Assembly: GCA_009363875.1 (NCBI GenBank)
Contig: CM018695.1
Coordinates: forward strand, 47,477,161-47,541,160
From: Mikania micrantha
Taxonomy: Eukaryota > Streptophyta > Magnoliopsida > Asterales > Asteraceae
DNA: 64,000 nucleotides
Direction of reading: 5' to 3'
Part shown: positions 55,086 to 64,000 of the stretch, piece after piece
Layout: each line of letters begins with the position of its first letter
Position numbering within the stretch: the stretch's first letter is position 1
Made by a program: the position numbers and the translations under genes
Notes under the pieces: model-generated
What the model was told of the DNA's origin: nothing
The model's input: the letters and a program-made list of their open reading frames with translations, nothing else
Databases searched by the model: none

Positions 55086-56966
55086 ATACATTCATCTTCC
55101 TATAACACGTATTGAACATCATTCTTCATCATTCATGACACACTAGCATCATATGATCATTCTTCGTATTCATCATAACATCATAACATTTCATGCTAGT
55201 TTCTTATCATCATGACATCATTAAGTTGTCCTAATATCTTAGGAATCATCATATCATGTCATGCCAGTATCATTTCATCATACTATCATAACATCCTAGC
55301 CATGAATATATCATGCTATCATCATATCATCAGATCATACATTCTGGCATTCATGAACTTTTCATACTAGCATCTTATCATCATAGCCTTATGCCTTAGC
55401 AGCAAAGGCACATATCATATCATAATATCTCATGCTAGCATCCTTATCATCATGTCATCACTTACATGTTACAATAGAACCCATTCCTCGCATTCTACAT
55501 CATACCTTCATAGCTTAACATAGTAATTATCCTCATAGCGTGTTATCATACCTCTCATCATCATGTCTTACTAATATGAACACATCATACTTAGCATATC
55601 ATCATGTACAAATCATATTAACACCTTAACACGCACACATAGTCATGGCATATCATTATTCATTTATCGTCATCTTAAGCACATAATATCATGAACATAA
55701 CGTTAAGCATGTATGCCAGCCCAAAACATTAAACATAAAAACAGGGCGTCTAGAACTCACCTGATGTCTCACGGTAGCGAGATCACTCAAAACTGGTGCT
55801 AATGGTATAGTCCTGCATTAGTTTACGTATAATATGTTATATACGTTTTAACATACTGATTAAATCTTTTCTGAACGTCCAATGTCAAAGACATTGCCTT
55901 AATAACCATCAAATCGTTAATGTTGTTGATTATCAAGCTAAAACAGTCTCTATACAGTTTAATGGCTTAGGAACGATCAATCCTTGTTATTGATTGTGAT
56001 TAGTTTGAAACACTTGGATTTAACCTTGCATATCAAAATTAATCAAACTAATCACCTACCTTGTCATAATCAAATGGTTTAAACTACTATAACCATTGTT
56101 ATGATTCCATGCAAACCGGGCATTACAACGGCTCAAAACAAGGATTTTTCCATTAACAGTTCGAGTTTCTCGTTTATAATCAATCCTAGCCATCATCTAG
56201 GCAATAATCAACAACCCTAACTATATCATCACGTTCAAAAAACAAGATTTAATCAATCATAATCAATCTAGAAGGTTAGAATGAACCGTTACCTATTCAG
56301 ACGGAGTTCTGCGGGATAAAACGATGATCAGAACTTGTAGTAACGATCCTTGATGCGATCCACTTGATCAGAAGAGGCTTCAAATTTGAAGATTTAATGG
56401 CTTAGAACTGATTTTTCGTGTGTGGGATGGCTGAAATCGTCGAAGATAAGGTTGAGATATGGTTTCTAGAAGAAAATTCGACTTTTTAAGCAAAAATCGC
56501 GATCTGATGACATCAGGCGCATCGCCCCACTCCAGCCCCCCACTTGGGGCGTACCGCGCGGCCCCATGGCGGCCAGATCTTGATCTTATCTTCGTTTCGC
56601 GATTCCGGGAGCATACGAACTCCGTTTTGCGCATGGTTTTCGCCTACGTTAACAATTTTTCGAGCTCTTTCCAATGGTTATAATCTCAAGACTTAAAGAG
56701 TTCAAAATATTTGACCTCTAATATTGCTATATTCGATTTGGTGTATTTTGAAATCGGAGCCTCGTTTCACGATTTCGCTTACACTCATTCTCTTCATTTT
56801 CGAGTTATGATTCTAACCTGAGAATTTTGAGTTGTCACACATATCATCGTGGATTTCAAGCACGATCAAATGTGCTTATTTCTTTGGTAACTCAATTCTT
56901 CGAACATAAACAGTTACCGAAATCTCGCACGTTTATTTTTAAGCTGCTAAATTTTCGGGTGTTAAA

Positions 56967-58405
56967 GAGGCCATCTAGCTTTTTCACCTAAATCCTGCAT
57001 GGCGCACATTAGTTCAGGGATATCTACAGAAAAACAATAATCAGATATCCTTGGATATTCTTCATCATCTTCATCGTCATCCACAGAGTTTATCTTATGG
57101 TTGTCTGATTTGTAATACGGTTTAGGTTTGAATGACTTGGTGGGTGAATCCAACTTTCTTTTGCCCTGGTCACTAGGAGGTGTTGTTGAAATTCTCTTTT
57201 GGATTTCTTTATCATCCTCCAATCTGATGAACCTTAATGCAAGGTTCCGGACTTCATCCATATTCCTACAAGGATTCATAACCAAATCGTCAGAAAAGGA
57301 TGAATTTTTCTGTAACCCCATTTTAAAAGCTTGAACAGCGGGGGTGATATCCAGGTTGGGGATATCTAAGGATTCTCTGCCAAATTTGTTGACATAGCTC
57401 CTTAGGGATTCATCCGATCCTTGTGTTATCCTGTAGAGGTCACTGGTTAGCCTTTCAAAAGTCCAGCTGCATGAAAATTGATTATTAAATAAATTAATTA
57501 AGTGAGCAAATGATGTAATCGATTAAGGAGGAACATTGAGTAGCCATTTCAAGGCTGCCCCTATCAAAGTTGAACCGAATCCGTTGCATAAGCAAGCTTC
57601 CTTCATAGGTGGGGGAATAGGATTTCTCTCCATTCTTTCCCTATATTGTGCCACATGCCCTTCGGGATCCGTGGTCCTGTCATACAACTTCATGGTGGGA
57701 ATTTGGAATCTCTTTGGGATTTCAGCATGACATATTGGTGGAGCGAATCTGGATATCCTATGGGTGATTGCTGGTACTTTCGGGATAGGCTTGACCACTC
57801 CTGGTACACTTGAGATCATATCCGAAGTTTCTGGATTTCCTTGCCACTTGGGGAGATATTCCTGTTTCCTGTGATGAACCAAGGTTAGTAGTGTCTAATG
57901 GAGAGTAGTTTTAGGTGTTACCGGGAAGTTGTGTATGGAGTGATGTTCTAGGGATAAGGAGATTATCCTGAGATATCCCAGATCCTGGGATGGTGAGGAA
58001 ATTCCGATACTGGTTTGCATAGGGATAAAGTTTCCGGAATGATTTCTGGATATCCCTGATGTTCCAAAATCAAGGATCCTTGGAGCTATTGGGTGTAGTA
58101 ACTTCGACTTGCTTGTTCTTGTTAGCCTTTAAGTTTTCCATTTCCCTGAGAAGTCTTTGGTTCATCCGTTGTTGGTCTATCATTTGCTGTTGTACCTGTA
58201 GAAACATACTCAAGATATCATTATTAGAAACAAGGATAGGAGATGTAGTGGTCATTTTTGTCGAAGGAACACTTTCAGCCACAAAAGTAGTCTTTTTTCC
58301 AGAATTGTCGGGCTACTTGGTGAAAACAAGAATCTATGAAGGCATATTAGTAGTAGCAGCAGAAATAGTAGGTAATGAAGAAGTTGATCTCGGTTGTGAA
58401 GCCAT
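56967..58405 (-). pseudogene. gag of Tat element D
   Basis: Start ATG 58405 (MASQPRSTSSLPTISAAT). Minus-strand blocks match the same family's E copy: MAESVPSTKMTTTSPILVSN (58282) with a coiled-coil-like QQQMIDQQRMNQRLLREM; RFAPPICHAEIPKRFQIPTM and EGHVAQYRERMERNPIPPP (57760-57600), and DEVRNLALRFIRLEDDKEIQ (57260). Broken by shifts. At 56967 it is cut by LTR H, so protease, RT and integrase are lost or lie beyond. Confidence 0.82.
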
Positions 58406-58470
58406 TTTTCAATATATTCTTCTTGAAAACGCCTTTAAACTAGGTTTTCATTCTAAAAAACACAAGTTTG

Positions 58471-58490
58471 CCCCATGGTGGGCGTCAAAT
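58471..58490 (-). other. Primer binding site region of Tat D
   Basis: Minus strand ATTTGACGCCCACCATGGGG directly after the LTR end GAAACA. The E copy reads ATTTGGCGCCCACCGTGGGC. Confidence 0.7.
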
Positions 58491-59194
58491 TGTTTCGGAT
58501 AAAAATTAACAAGGTTAATTCTTAGCAAAACCGAATTAGAAAAGTGGGGTATTGTGTTTTACAAACAAATATGTTGAGTATATCACAGTTATGATCAGAA
58601 TATTCCTGAATATCTATGAGGATATTTCCAGAATATATAAATAAAACGAATAGCTTACACACGAGATTTGTTCGAGGAGAAGCCCTTAATCCCTTAGGAT
58701 TGCCGGCATAACAACCTCGGGAGGTGACAATTGTCAGTCTGCCTAACTTTATTAACAATCAAATAATCCGAATACAAGAAAAGAGCACAAGTTGATCGAT
58801 GCTAAGTATGCTAGTGAGCTTTAGTGTGTTTAGCAAGTGTTCCATGTCCTATATCGATCAATTGCCTCGGTATTTATACTAAGAATATACAAAAGAACGG
58901 TCAATAACGTTCGTATGGTAGTTTCGAGTATTTCGGCACCTTCCAAACGTGGGAGAGTTATTCAAACTGATTGCATAAATCTCTCTTAGATTCCACGTTC
59001 AAGTTGTGTTAGTTGACACCTACTTCCGTGATATTAGGACCAGCTATATGACAACCTGTCAATCCCTGAAATCTCACAATACATATTAGACAATAGAGAT
59101 AATTTTTAGTAATGACATATATCCTTAAATATCACTGATCCCGAAATATCTCGGATCCTGAAATATCCCGAGTGGGAATATTTAGCGCCTAACA
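58491..59194 (-). mobile_element. 5' LTR of Tat element D (704 bp)
   Basis: Minus strand TGTTAGGCGCTAAATATTCC to CCGAAACA. GGATATTT-type repeats near the start, as in LTR C. It is inserted in the RT of element E directly after GLKNAGATYQ; right target CTTTG, left partner not visible. Confidence 0.86.
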
Positions 59195-59664
59195 CTTTGG
59201 TAGGTAGCTCCAGCGTTCTTTAGGCCGAATGGCATTACTGTATAACAATATATCCCTATCGGCGTCATGAAGGCAGTGTCCTCTTGGTCCGAGGTCTCCA
59301 TTTGAATATGTTGAAAGTCTGCTAATGCATCCATGAAAGTTAACATTTCGTGTCCCACTGTTGCATCCACCATAGAGCCTATATGTGGTAATGAAAAGGT
59401 GTCCTTAGGACAAGGTTTGTTAAGATCTATGTAATCTACACAAACTCTTCAATTTCTATTTTTCTTTTGAACCACAAGTACATTAGCTTGCCTCCTTGGA
59501 AATTTTACTTCCCTAATAATTTTTTCCTTGAGAAGTTTTTCTACTTCTTCTTGGATGATTATATTCCTCTCAGGGGCAAATTTCCTTCCTTTTTGGTGGA
59601 CAGGCTTAAAACTTCGATTTATCCCTAACCTATGTGTAATTACGTCTGGGGATAATCCTGACAT
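59195..59664 (-). pseudogene. Reverse transcriptase of Tat element E (cut by D)
   Basis: Minus strand: INRSFKPVHQKGRKFAPERN and EVEKLLKEKIIREVKFPRRQ (59610-59490), NVLVVQKKNRN, a stop, then FMDALADFQHIQMETSDQED and YCYTVMPFGLKNAGATYQ up to 59205. The catalytic YxDD box would follow but is lost at the D insertion. Confidence 0.85.
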
Positions 59665-60579
59665 ATCTTCGTGTTTCCATGTGAATGTGGAAATTCTTGA
59701 TTTAAAAAATGAAATAAGTCTTTCTTCAATATCCTCGAGGACATCAGTTCCTATAAGAACTTTAGTTTCAGGATCCTAAGGATTTAGGAGTACTTCTTTC
59801 AGTTCCTTTTTCCTAGTTTCATGAATATCCCCAAGGTCATACTTTGATTTCTATGTTGAATCGTTTCGTTATTCCCATCATTGAAGAAGAGTAACACTCC
59901 TTGGCCTCTTGTTGGTCGCTGTTTGTTCTCACTACTCCCCATGGTGTAGGTAACTTGACGCATTGATGATAGGTCGAGGGGTCATCTTTCATATCGTGTA
60001 TCCATGGTCTAACTAATATTATATTATAACAAGATAGAGAATCTGTGATGCAAAAATGTTTCAAAGAATTTACCCCCTCGATATATACCGGTAGTTTGAT
60101 TTCTCCAACAGTAGCTTTAGCCTCTCCGCTGAATCCAACAAGAATAAGTGGTTTTGTTTTATCTCTGATTTAGGAATATTCATCCTTTTGAGTGTCTCCA
60201 ATTGGATGATATTTACTAAACTCCCTCCATCTATGAGTATCCTACCGACATAATGGTTAGCCATATGTAAAGTGATAACTAACCCAACATGATGAGGATC
60301 CATAATGTTTTCCCGGTCTTGTTCTTCAAAAGATACCACGGTTTCTGTGGTCAGGGTTGATGTCCTTGTCGGTTTCTCTCCATTCTCCATCTTAGCTTCC
60401 TTGGCATGTCTTCTAGCTGCAGAATAAGAGGTAACACATGCGTCAGTCCCTTCAGAAATAAAGTTTATTACCTTGGCATACTTTGGTGGGGACGCGGCTC
60501 TTTTTGGGAATCCGTTGGGATCCTGCTTCCTTTCTTTCCTTTTGCCAAGCAGTTCTTTGAGATGGCCCTCGCTAAGCAT
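59665..60579 (-). pseudogene. Protease region of Tat element E
   Basis: Minus strand 60579-60070 open: a Lys/Arg-rich start (GKRKERKQDPNGFPKRAA), then NHYVGRILIDGGSLVNIIQL, the Tat protease active site (L-I-D-G-G-S), and KRMNIPKSEI. After a shift, ITDSLSCYNIILVRPWIHDM (60050-59990) matches the flap region (YNxILGRPW). Then a spacer to the RT. Confidence 0.82.
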
Positions 60580-62150
60580 CTAACTTATTTCCTTTCTCAA
60601 GGCAACACAGTCTTTTGTTACTTGACCAAAGTCTTCATGGAATGCACATCACTTGGACTTGTCTTTTATTGCAAACTTCTTTTCCTTAGGAGGCCATCTG
60701 GCTTTTGCACCTAAATCCTGCATGGCATACATTAGTTTAGGAATATCAATAGAAAAACAATAATCAGATATCCTGGGATATTATTTTTCATCCTCATCGT
60801 CGTCCACATAATTGATCTTGTGATTATCGGACTTGTAGTAAGGTTTGGACTTGAAGGATTTATTCATCGGCGAGTCCAACTTCCTTTTGCCCTGATCATT
60901 AGGAGGTGTTGTAGTTCTCCTCTTTTGAATTTCTTTATCGTCTTCCAACCTAATGAATCTTAATGCACGATTCCGGATCTCATCCATATTCCTGCAAGGA
61001 TTCATTACCAAGTCATCATAAAAGGGTGAGTTTCTTCGCAATCCCATTTTAAATGCTTGAACTGCTGTAGTGATATCAAGATTAGGGATATCCAAGGATT
61101 TTCTACCAAACTTGTTGACATAACTCCTTAGAGATTCATTAGGTCCCTGAGTCATGCTGTGTAGGTTACTACTCAGCCTTTCAAAGTCAGCCTTTCAAAT
61201 GTTCTACTGCAAGAAAATGATTATTAAACAGGTTAATTAAATGAGCAAATGATGTATTTGAATAAGGAGGACCATTGAGCAGCCATTTGAGGGTTGCCCC
61301 TATTAATGTAGAACCAAATAATTTGCATAAGCAAGCATCTTTTAGAAGTGGAGGTATGGGGTTGGTCTTCATTCTTTCCCTATATTGCGCCACACATTCT
61401 CATCAGGAGTTGTGGTCCCATTGTACAACTTCATGATGGCAGTTTCGAATCTTTTTAGGATCTCAGCATCACATATGGGTGGAGTAAATCTTGATATCCC
61501 TCGAGTAATCGTGGGAACTTCTGGAATAGGTTTCACCACTCATAAATGCTTGAGATCATATCCCGAAGTTTTTGTATTTCCTTAGCCATTTGGGGAGTTA
61601 TTTCTGTTTCCTGCGAAGAATCAAGGTTAGTAGTATTAATAGGAGAATAATTATAAGTGTTACCAGTAATAGGGGTTAGAAATGAAGCTTCGAAAATATG
61701 GATATTATCCCGAGATATCCCCACGTCTTGGGATCCTGATGAAATTCCGATACTGGTTTGCATGGGAATAAAGTCTCCAGAATGATTCCCAGACATACTA
61801 GATGTTTCGAAATCAAGGATCCATGGAGCTAGTGGAGCAGAAGTTTCGTTTTGCTTATTCTTCTCAGTCCTCAAATTATCCATTTCCCTATGAAGCCTTT
61901 GATTCATCCTTTGTTGATCTGTCATTTGTTGCTGAACCTATTGGAACATACTCAAAATTTCATTATTAGAAACAAGTATAGGAGCAGTAATAGTCATCCT
62001 TGTTGATGGAACACCTTTTGCTACAATTGTAGCCTTCTGTCCAAAATTTTCAGGCTTCTTGGGGGAGAAAATAGGAATCTACGACGATGCATTAGTATTA
62101 GCAGCAGAAATTGTAGGTAATGCATATGTTGATCTCAGTTGTGAAGCCAT
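60580..62150 (-). pseudogene. gag of Tat element E
   Basis: Start ATG 62150 (MASQLRSTYALPTISAA). Blocks: MTDQQRMNQRLHREMDNLRT (61925), a Ser/Thr-rich middle, AQYRERMKTNPIPPLLKDAC (61390-61330), LRSYVNKFGRKSLDIPNLDI and MDEIRNRALRFIRLEDDKEI (61140-60940), and QDLGAKARWPPKEKKFAI near 60680. Stops and shifts between blocks. Homologous along its length to the D gag. Confidence 0.85.
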
Positions 62151-62215
62151 TTTTCATTATATTTATCGAGAAAACTCCTTTAAACAAAGTTTTTATTATA
62201 AAAGCCACAAGTTTG

Positions 62216-62235
62216 GCCCACGGTGGGCGCCAAAT
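62216..62235 (-). other. Primer binding site region of Tat E
   Basis: Minus strand ATTTGGCGCCCACCGTGGGC, directly after the LTR end. Confidence 0.72.
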
Positions 62236-62924
62236 TGTTTCCGGTAAAAATTAGCAAGTATAATTTTTAGCAAAACTGAGTTAGTAAAGTGGGGTTTTGT
62301 GTTTTATAATCAGAAATACTGTTTATGCGTAATTTATGATAAAATTATCCCTAAGGATACCTAGGGATATTTGGGAATATGAAACAGAAAAGTAGCCAAA
62401 CACACAAGATTTAGACCAGGAAAGGCTCTTAATCGCTTAGGATTGCCGTCATAAAAATCCTGGGAGGTGACAAATGTCACTCTGCCTAATTTATTAATGT
62501 AGATGTAAATAAAATACAAAGAAAGAGCACAATGAGATCGATGCTAGTCTTGTATGTAATCTTGTGAAATTGCTAAGTTTGTTGTGTCCCTATTATCGAT
62601 CATTGCTTCGATATTTATACTATAAACTTACATCAAACGGTTATTATAGCAGTTCCAATCATTTCGGCATCATTCTTTCTATGGATTATTTATTCAAAAA
62701 TCGCGCCATTGAGTCCTTGCGGTCTTCGTAGTCCATGATCTTTAATTGGAATGCTTGTTGATCTCTCCGTAATTATAGGTTGGTAAGTTGTAGACCTGTG
62801 TGAACTACAATCTCAACATTAAGTCAAATATATATTGAGATATGAGTTAGACATAATAATATCGTTAAATATCCCTAAATATCCTCGATTCTGAAATATT
62901 CGGGGTAAATTTTGGTGCTCAACA
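62236..62924 (-). mobile_element. 5' LTR of Tat element E (689 bp)
   Basis: Minus strand TGTTGAGCACCAAAATTTAC to CCGGAAACA. It is inserted in Tat copy F. The start differs from LTR C (TGTTGTGCGC) and LTR D (TGTTAGGCGC) by few bases. Confidence 0.84.
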
Positions 62925-63479
62925 ACTATAGCGTAAAATTTTCCTACTTGTTCTTAATTTTATCTGATAAGAATATGATTGATGAAATATTTCCTAAAAA
63001 AATATTCTAAAGCTATTTAAGAAGAACAATAAGAATATTTGAAAATAGTCAACATACTATCATCAATCACAGTTAATATATACCTTGCCATAATATTATA
63101 TGTAACATTAATCCTTATGAAGATTATAAAAGAATCTAAGTATTCAAAGTATTATTGAAAATATTTTGAAATATTCAAAGGATATATTAATAAACAAAAA
63201 ACAACCAACTATATATTATCAAGATAAAACCTTAAAATATTAACTGTTATATTAACAACCAAAAGTAATTAAACCTAGTATACTGGGCTTCACTATGAAA
63301 CTCATGGTCCCTCCACCCAGCATATTAATACTATTTCAGATAGACATACCTATTAAGAATGATTATGGTTTTGCCATGAAACTCATAGTCTCTCCACCTC
63401 AATATTATTATATATTCTAAAATTTGTATGCCCCTACATTTGGGCACTTTTACTAGAATATTGTTTTTTACATCAAAAG
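62925..63479 (+). other. 3' non-coding region of Tat copy F
   Basis: Homologous to 39130-39720 of element C: the same motif around GCCATGAAACTCATRGTCYC-TCCACC (given in parts) occurs twice (63288, 63367), then GCCCCTACATTTGGGCACTTT parallels GCCCATACTGGAACTTT. Forward orientation. The rest of F lies outside or beyond E. Confidence 0.72.
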
Positions 63480-63932
63480 AACACGATGATCAAAGAGATG
63501 GACTCAGACCTTGGCGTCTCTATCTTCATCGCCCATCGCTGCCTCCTCCGCACCAACTCTAGCATCCTTAGCTTCACCTTCTTTGTTTGTCTCGCCCACA
63601 CTTGCCACCATCATCACAGCCACCTCAGACACCTCAACTTTATCCCTAGTAAGGTTCACCAAAATCTTGATCTACTCTTGCCACCTTCTTGGCATGATTG
63701 GCCATTTGAATTTTTGCTCGAAGAATAGCAATGGCAGTATATTTTTTGGCACCCTCCACTTTCTCCTTGGTTTTTGATTTCTTGATGGATTCAAGGTTTT
63801 TTATTTGTTTCTTTAACTTCACTTCTCCTTCTTGAAGTGGATAGCTTTGGCCGAAGTAATTTTCTTTTGATCCTCTATCTCTTCAAACTGCCGATCATAT
63901 GCTTCTTTTTCTCTGAAGAGTTTGTGTGATGC
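63480..63932 (-). pseudogene. Last exon of the antisense gene in Tat copy F
   Basis: Minus strand, homologous to exon 4 in element C. The intron acceptor is kept in place (TTATTTTTAAG before 63932). FEEIEDQKKITSAKAIHFKK matches IEDLEDQKKIAVTKAGHYEK, and KKYTAIAILRAKIQMA matches KKSAAIAILMAKIQMA. A one-base shift near 63840 and later stops break it. Confidence 0.7.
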
Positions 63933-63970
63933 CTTAAAAATAAGAATAAGTCAGGATATATGGAAATATT

Positions 63971-64000
63971 AAAATAAATAAAATAAAATAAAATAAAATA
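63971..64000. repeat. (AAATA)n simple repeat
   Basis: AAATA/AAAATA run, reaching the window end. Confidence 0.85.

Larger units (their letters stand above)
53899..56966 (-). mobile_element. 5' LTR of Tekay-like element H (3068 bp, reverse)
   Basis: Minus strand: starts at 56966 TTTAACACCCGAAAATTT (TG mutated to TT) and ends GGGGCCTCACA at 53899, followed by the primer site. The right border is exact because the Tat D gag, compared with the homologous sequence in E at 60680, resumes at 56967; GAGGC would be the target site. It contains tandem hairpin repeats (54370-54905), a ~30-bp repeat CATACCCAGTTATAGTCG (55005-55085) and an ATCAT-rich stretch to 55700. The core module shared by the other LTRs was not found. 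Confidence 0.82.

Overview
This window is plant nuclear heterochromatin-type DNA, built almost entirely from nested transposable elements with no intact host gene. Plant origin follows from Ty3/gypsy chromoviruses with Tekay/Del-type and Reina-type polyprotein ends, Tat-lineage gypsy elements with a second (archaeal-type) RNase H, plant-type MULE-OTU transposase remains, a tRNA-derived SINE and (TA)n-flanked foldback MITEs. The lineage looks eudicot; I cannot fix the family. A run of exactly 100 Ns (52663-52762) is an assembly gap, so the two sides may not be truly adjacent.

Left part (1-12042). A reverse-oriented chromoviral LTR (1-2021) sits in the decayed 3' end of a forward Tekay-like element whose 4.7-kb 3' LTR follows (2510-7199). 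That element is itself inserted in the integrase of a reverse Tat-lineage element (7200-12042).

Centre left (12043-26157). A Ty1/copia element is cut in its reverse transcriptase by the most unusual object here (13409-25523). It starts TG, ends CA and has a near-perfect 5-bp target duplication like one retrotransposon, but consists of seven tandem ~1.29-kb units plus one full 3.1-kb LTR. Each unit is the first ~615 bp of the LTR fused to the integrase C-terminus/chromodomain and polypurine tract. It looks like a satellite forming from a retrotransposon.

Centre (26300-30009). Six foldback MITE-like elements are joined through (TA)n tracts.

Centre right (30010-44210). A 4.0-kb solo LTR with perfect TSD ATATA sits next to a MULE transposase pseudogene whose OTU-domain end lies at 43100-43735. 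Between the halves are a reverse copia fragment and a forward Tat element (36266-42270). That Tat element carries, antisense in its 3' region, a four-exon gene with canonical splice sites and a frame kept across three introns.

44190-52662. A complete 5.03-kb Reina-type element (191-bp LTRs, TSD TAAGG) interrupts a tRNA-like sequence. Its integrase holds a ~190-bp insert containing organellar small-subunit rRNA sequence. A SINE with a 13-bp TSD lies at 51199-51430.

Right of the gap (52763-64000). This is a nested chain: Tekay-like element H (gag, PBS, 3.07-kb LTR) lies in Tat element D, D in the RT of Tat element E, and E in the 3' region of Tat copy F, all of D-F being relatives of the Tat element at 36-42 kb. 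LTR H has tandem hairpins whose stems change by compensatory substitutions.

Recurring themes: a ~65-bp core, usually duplicated, is shared by four otherwise diverged LTRs, and several LTRs carry family-specific short-motif tracts just after the presumed transcription start.
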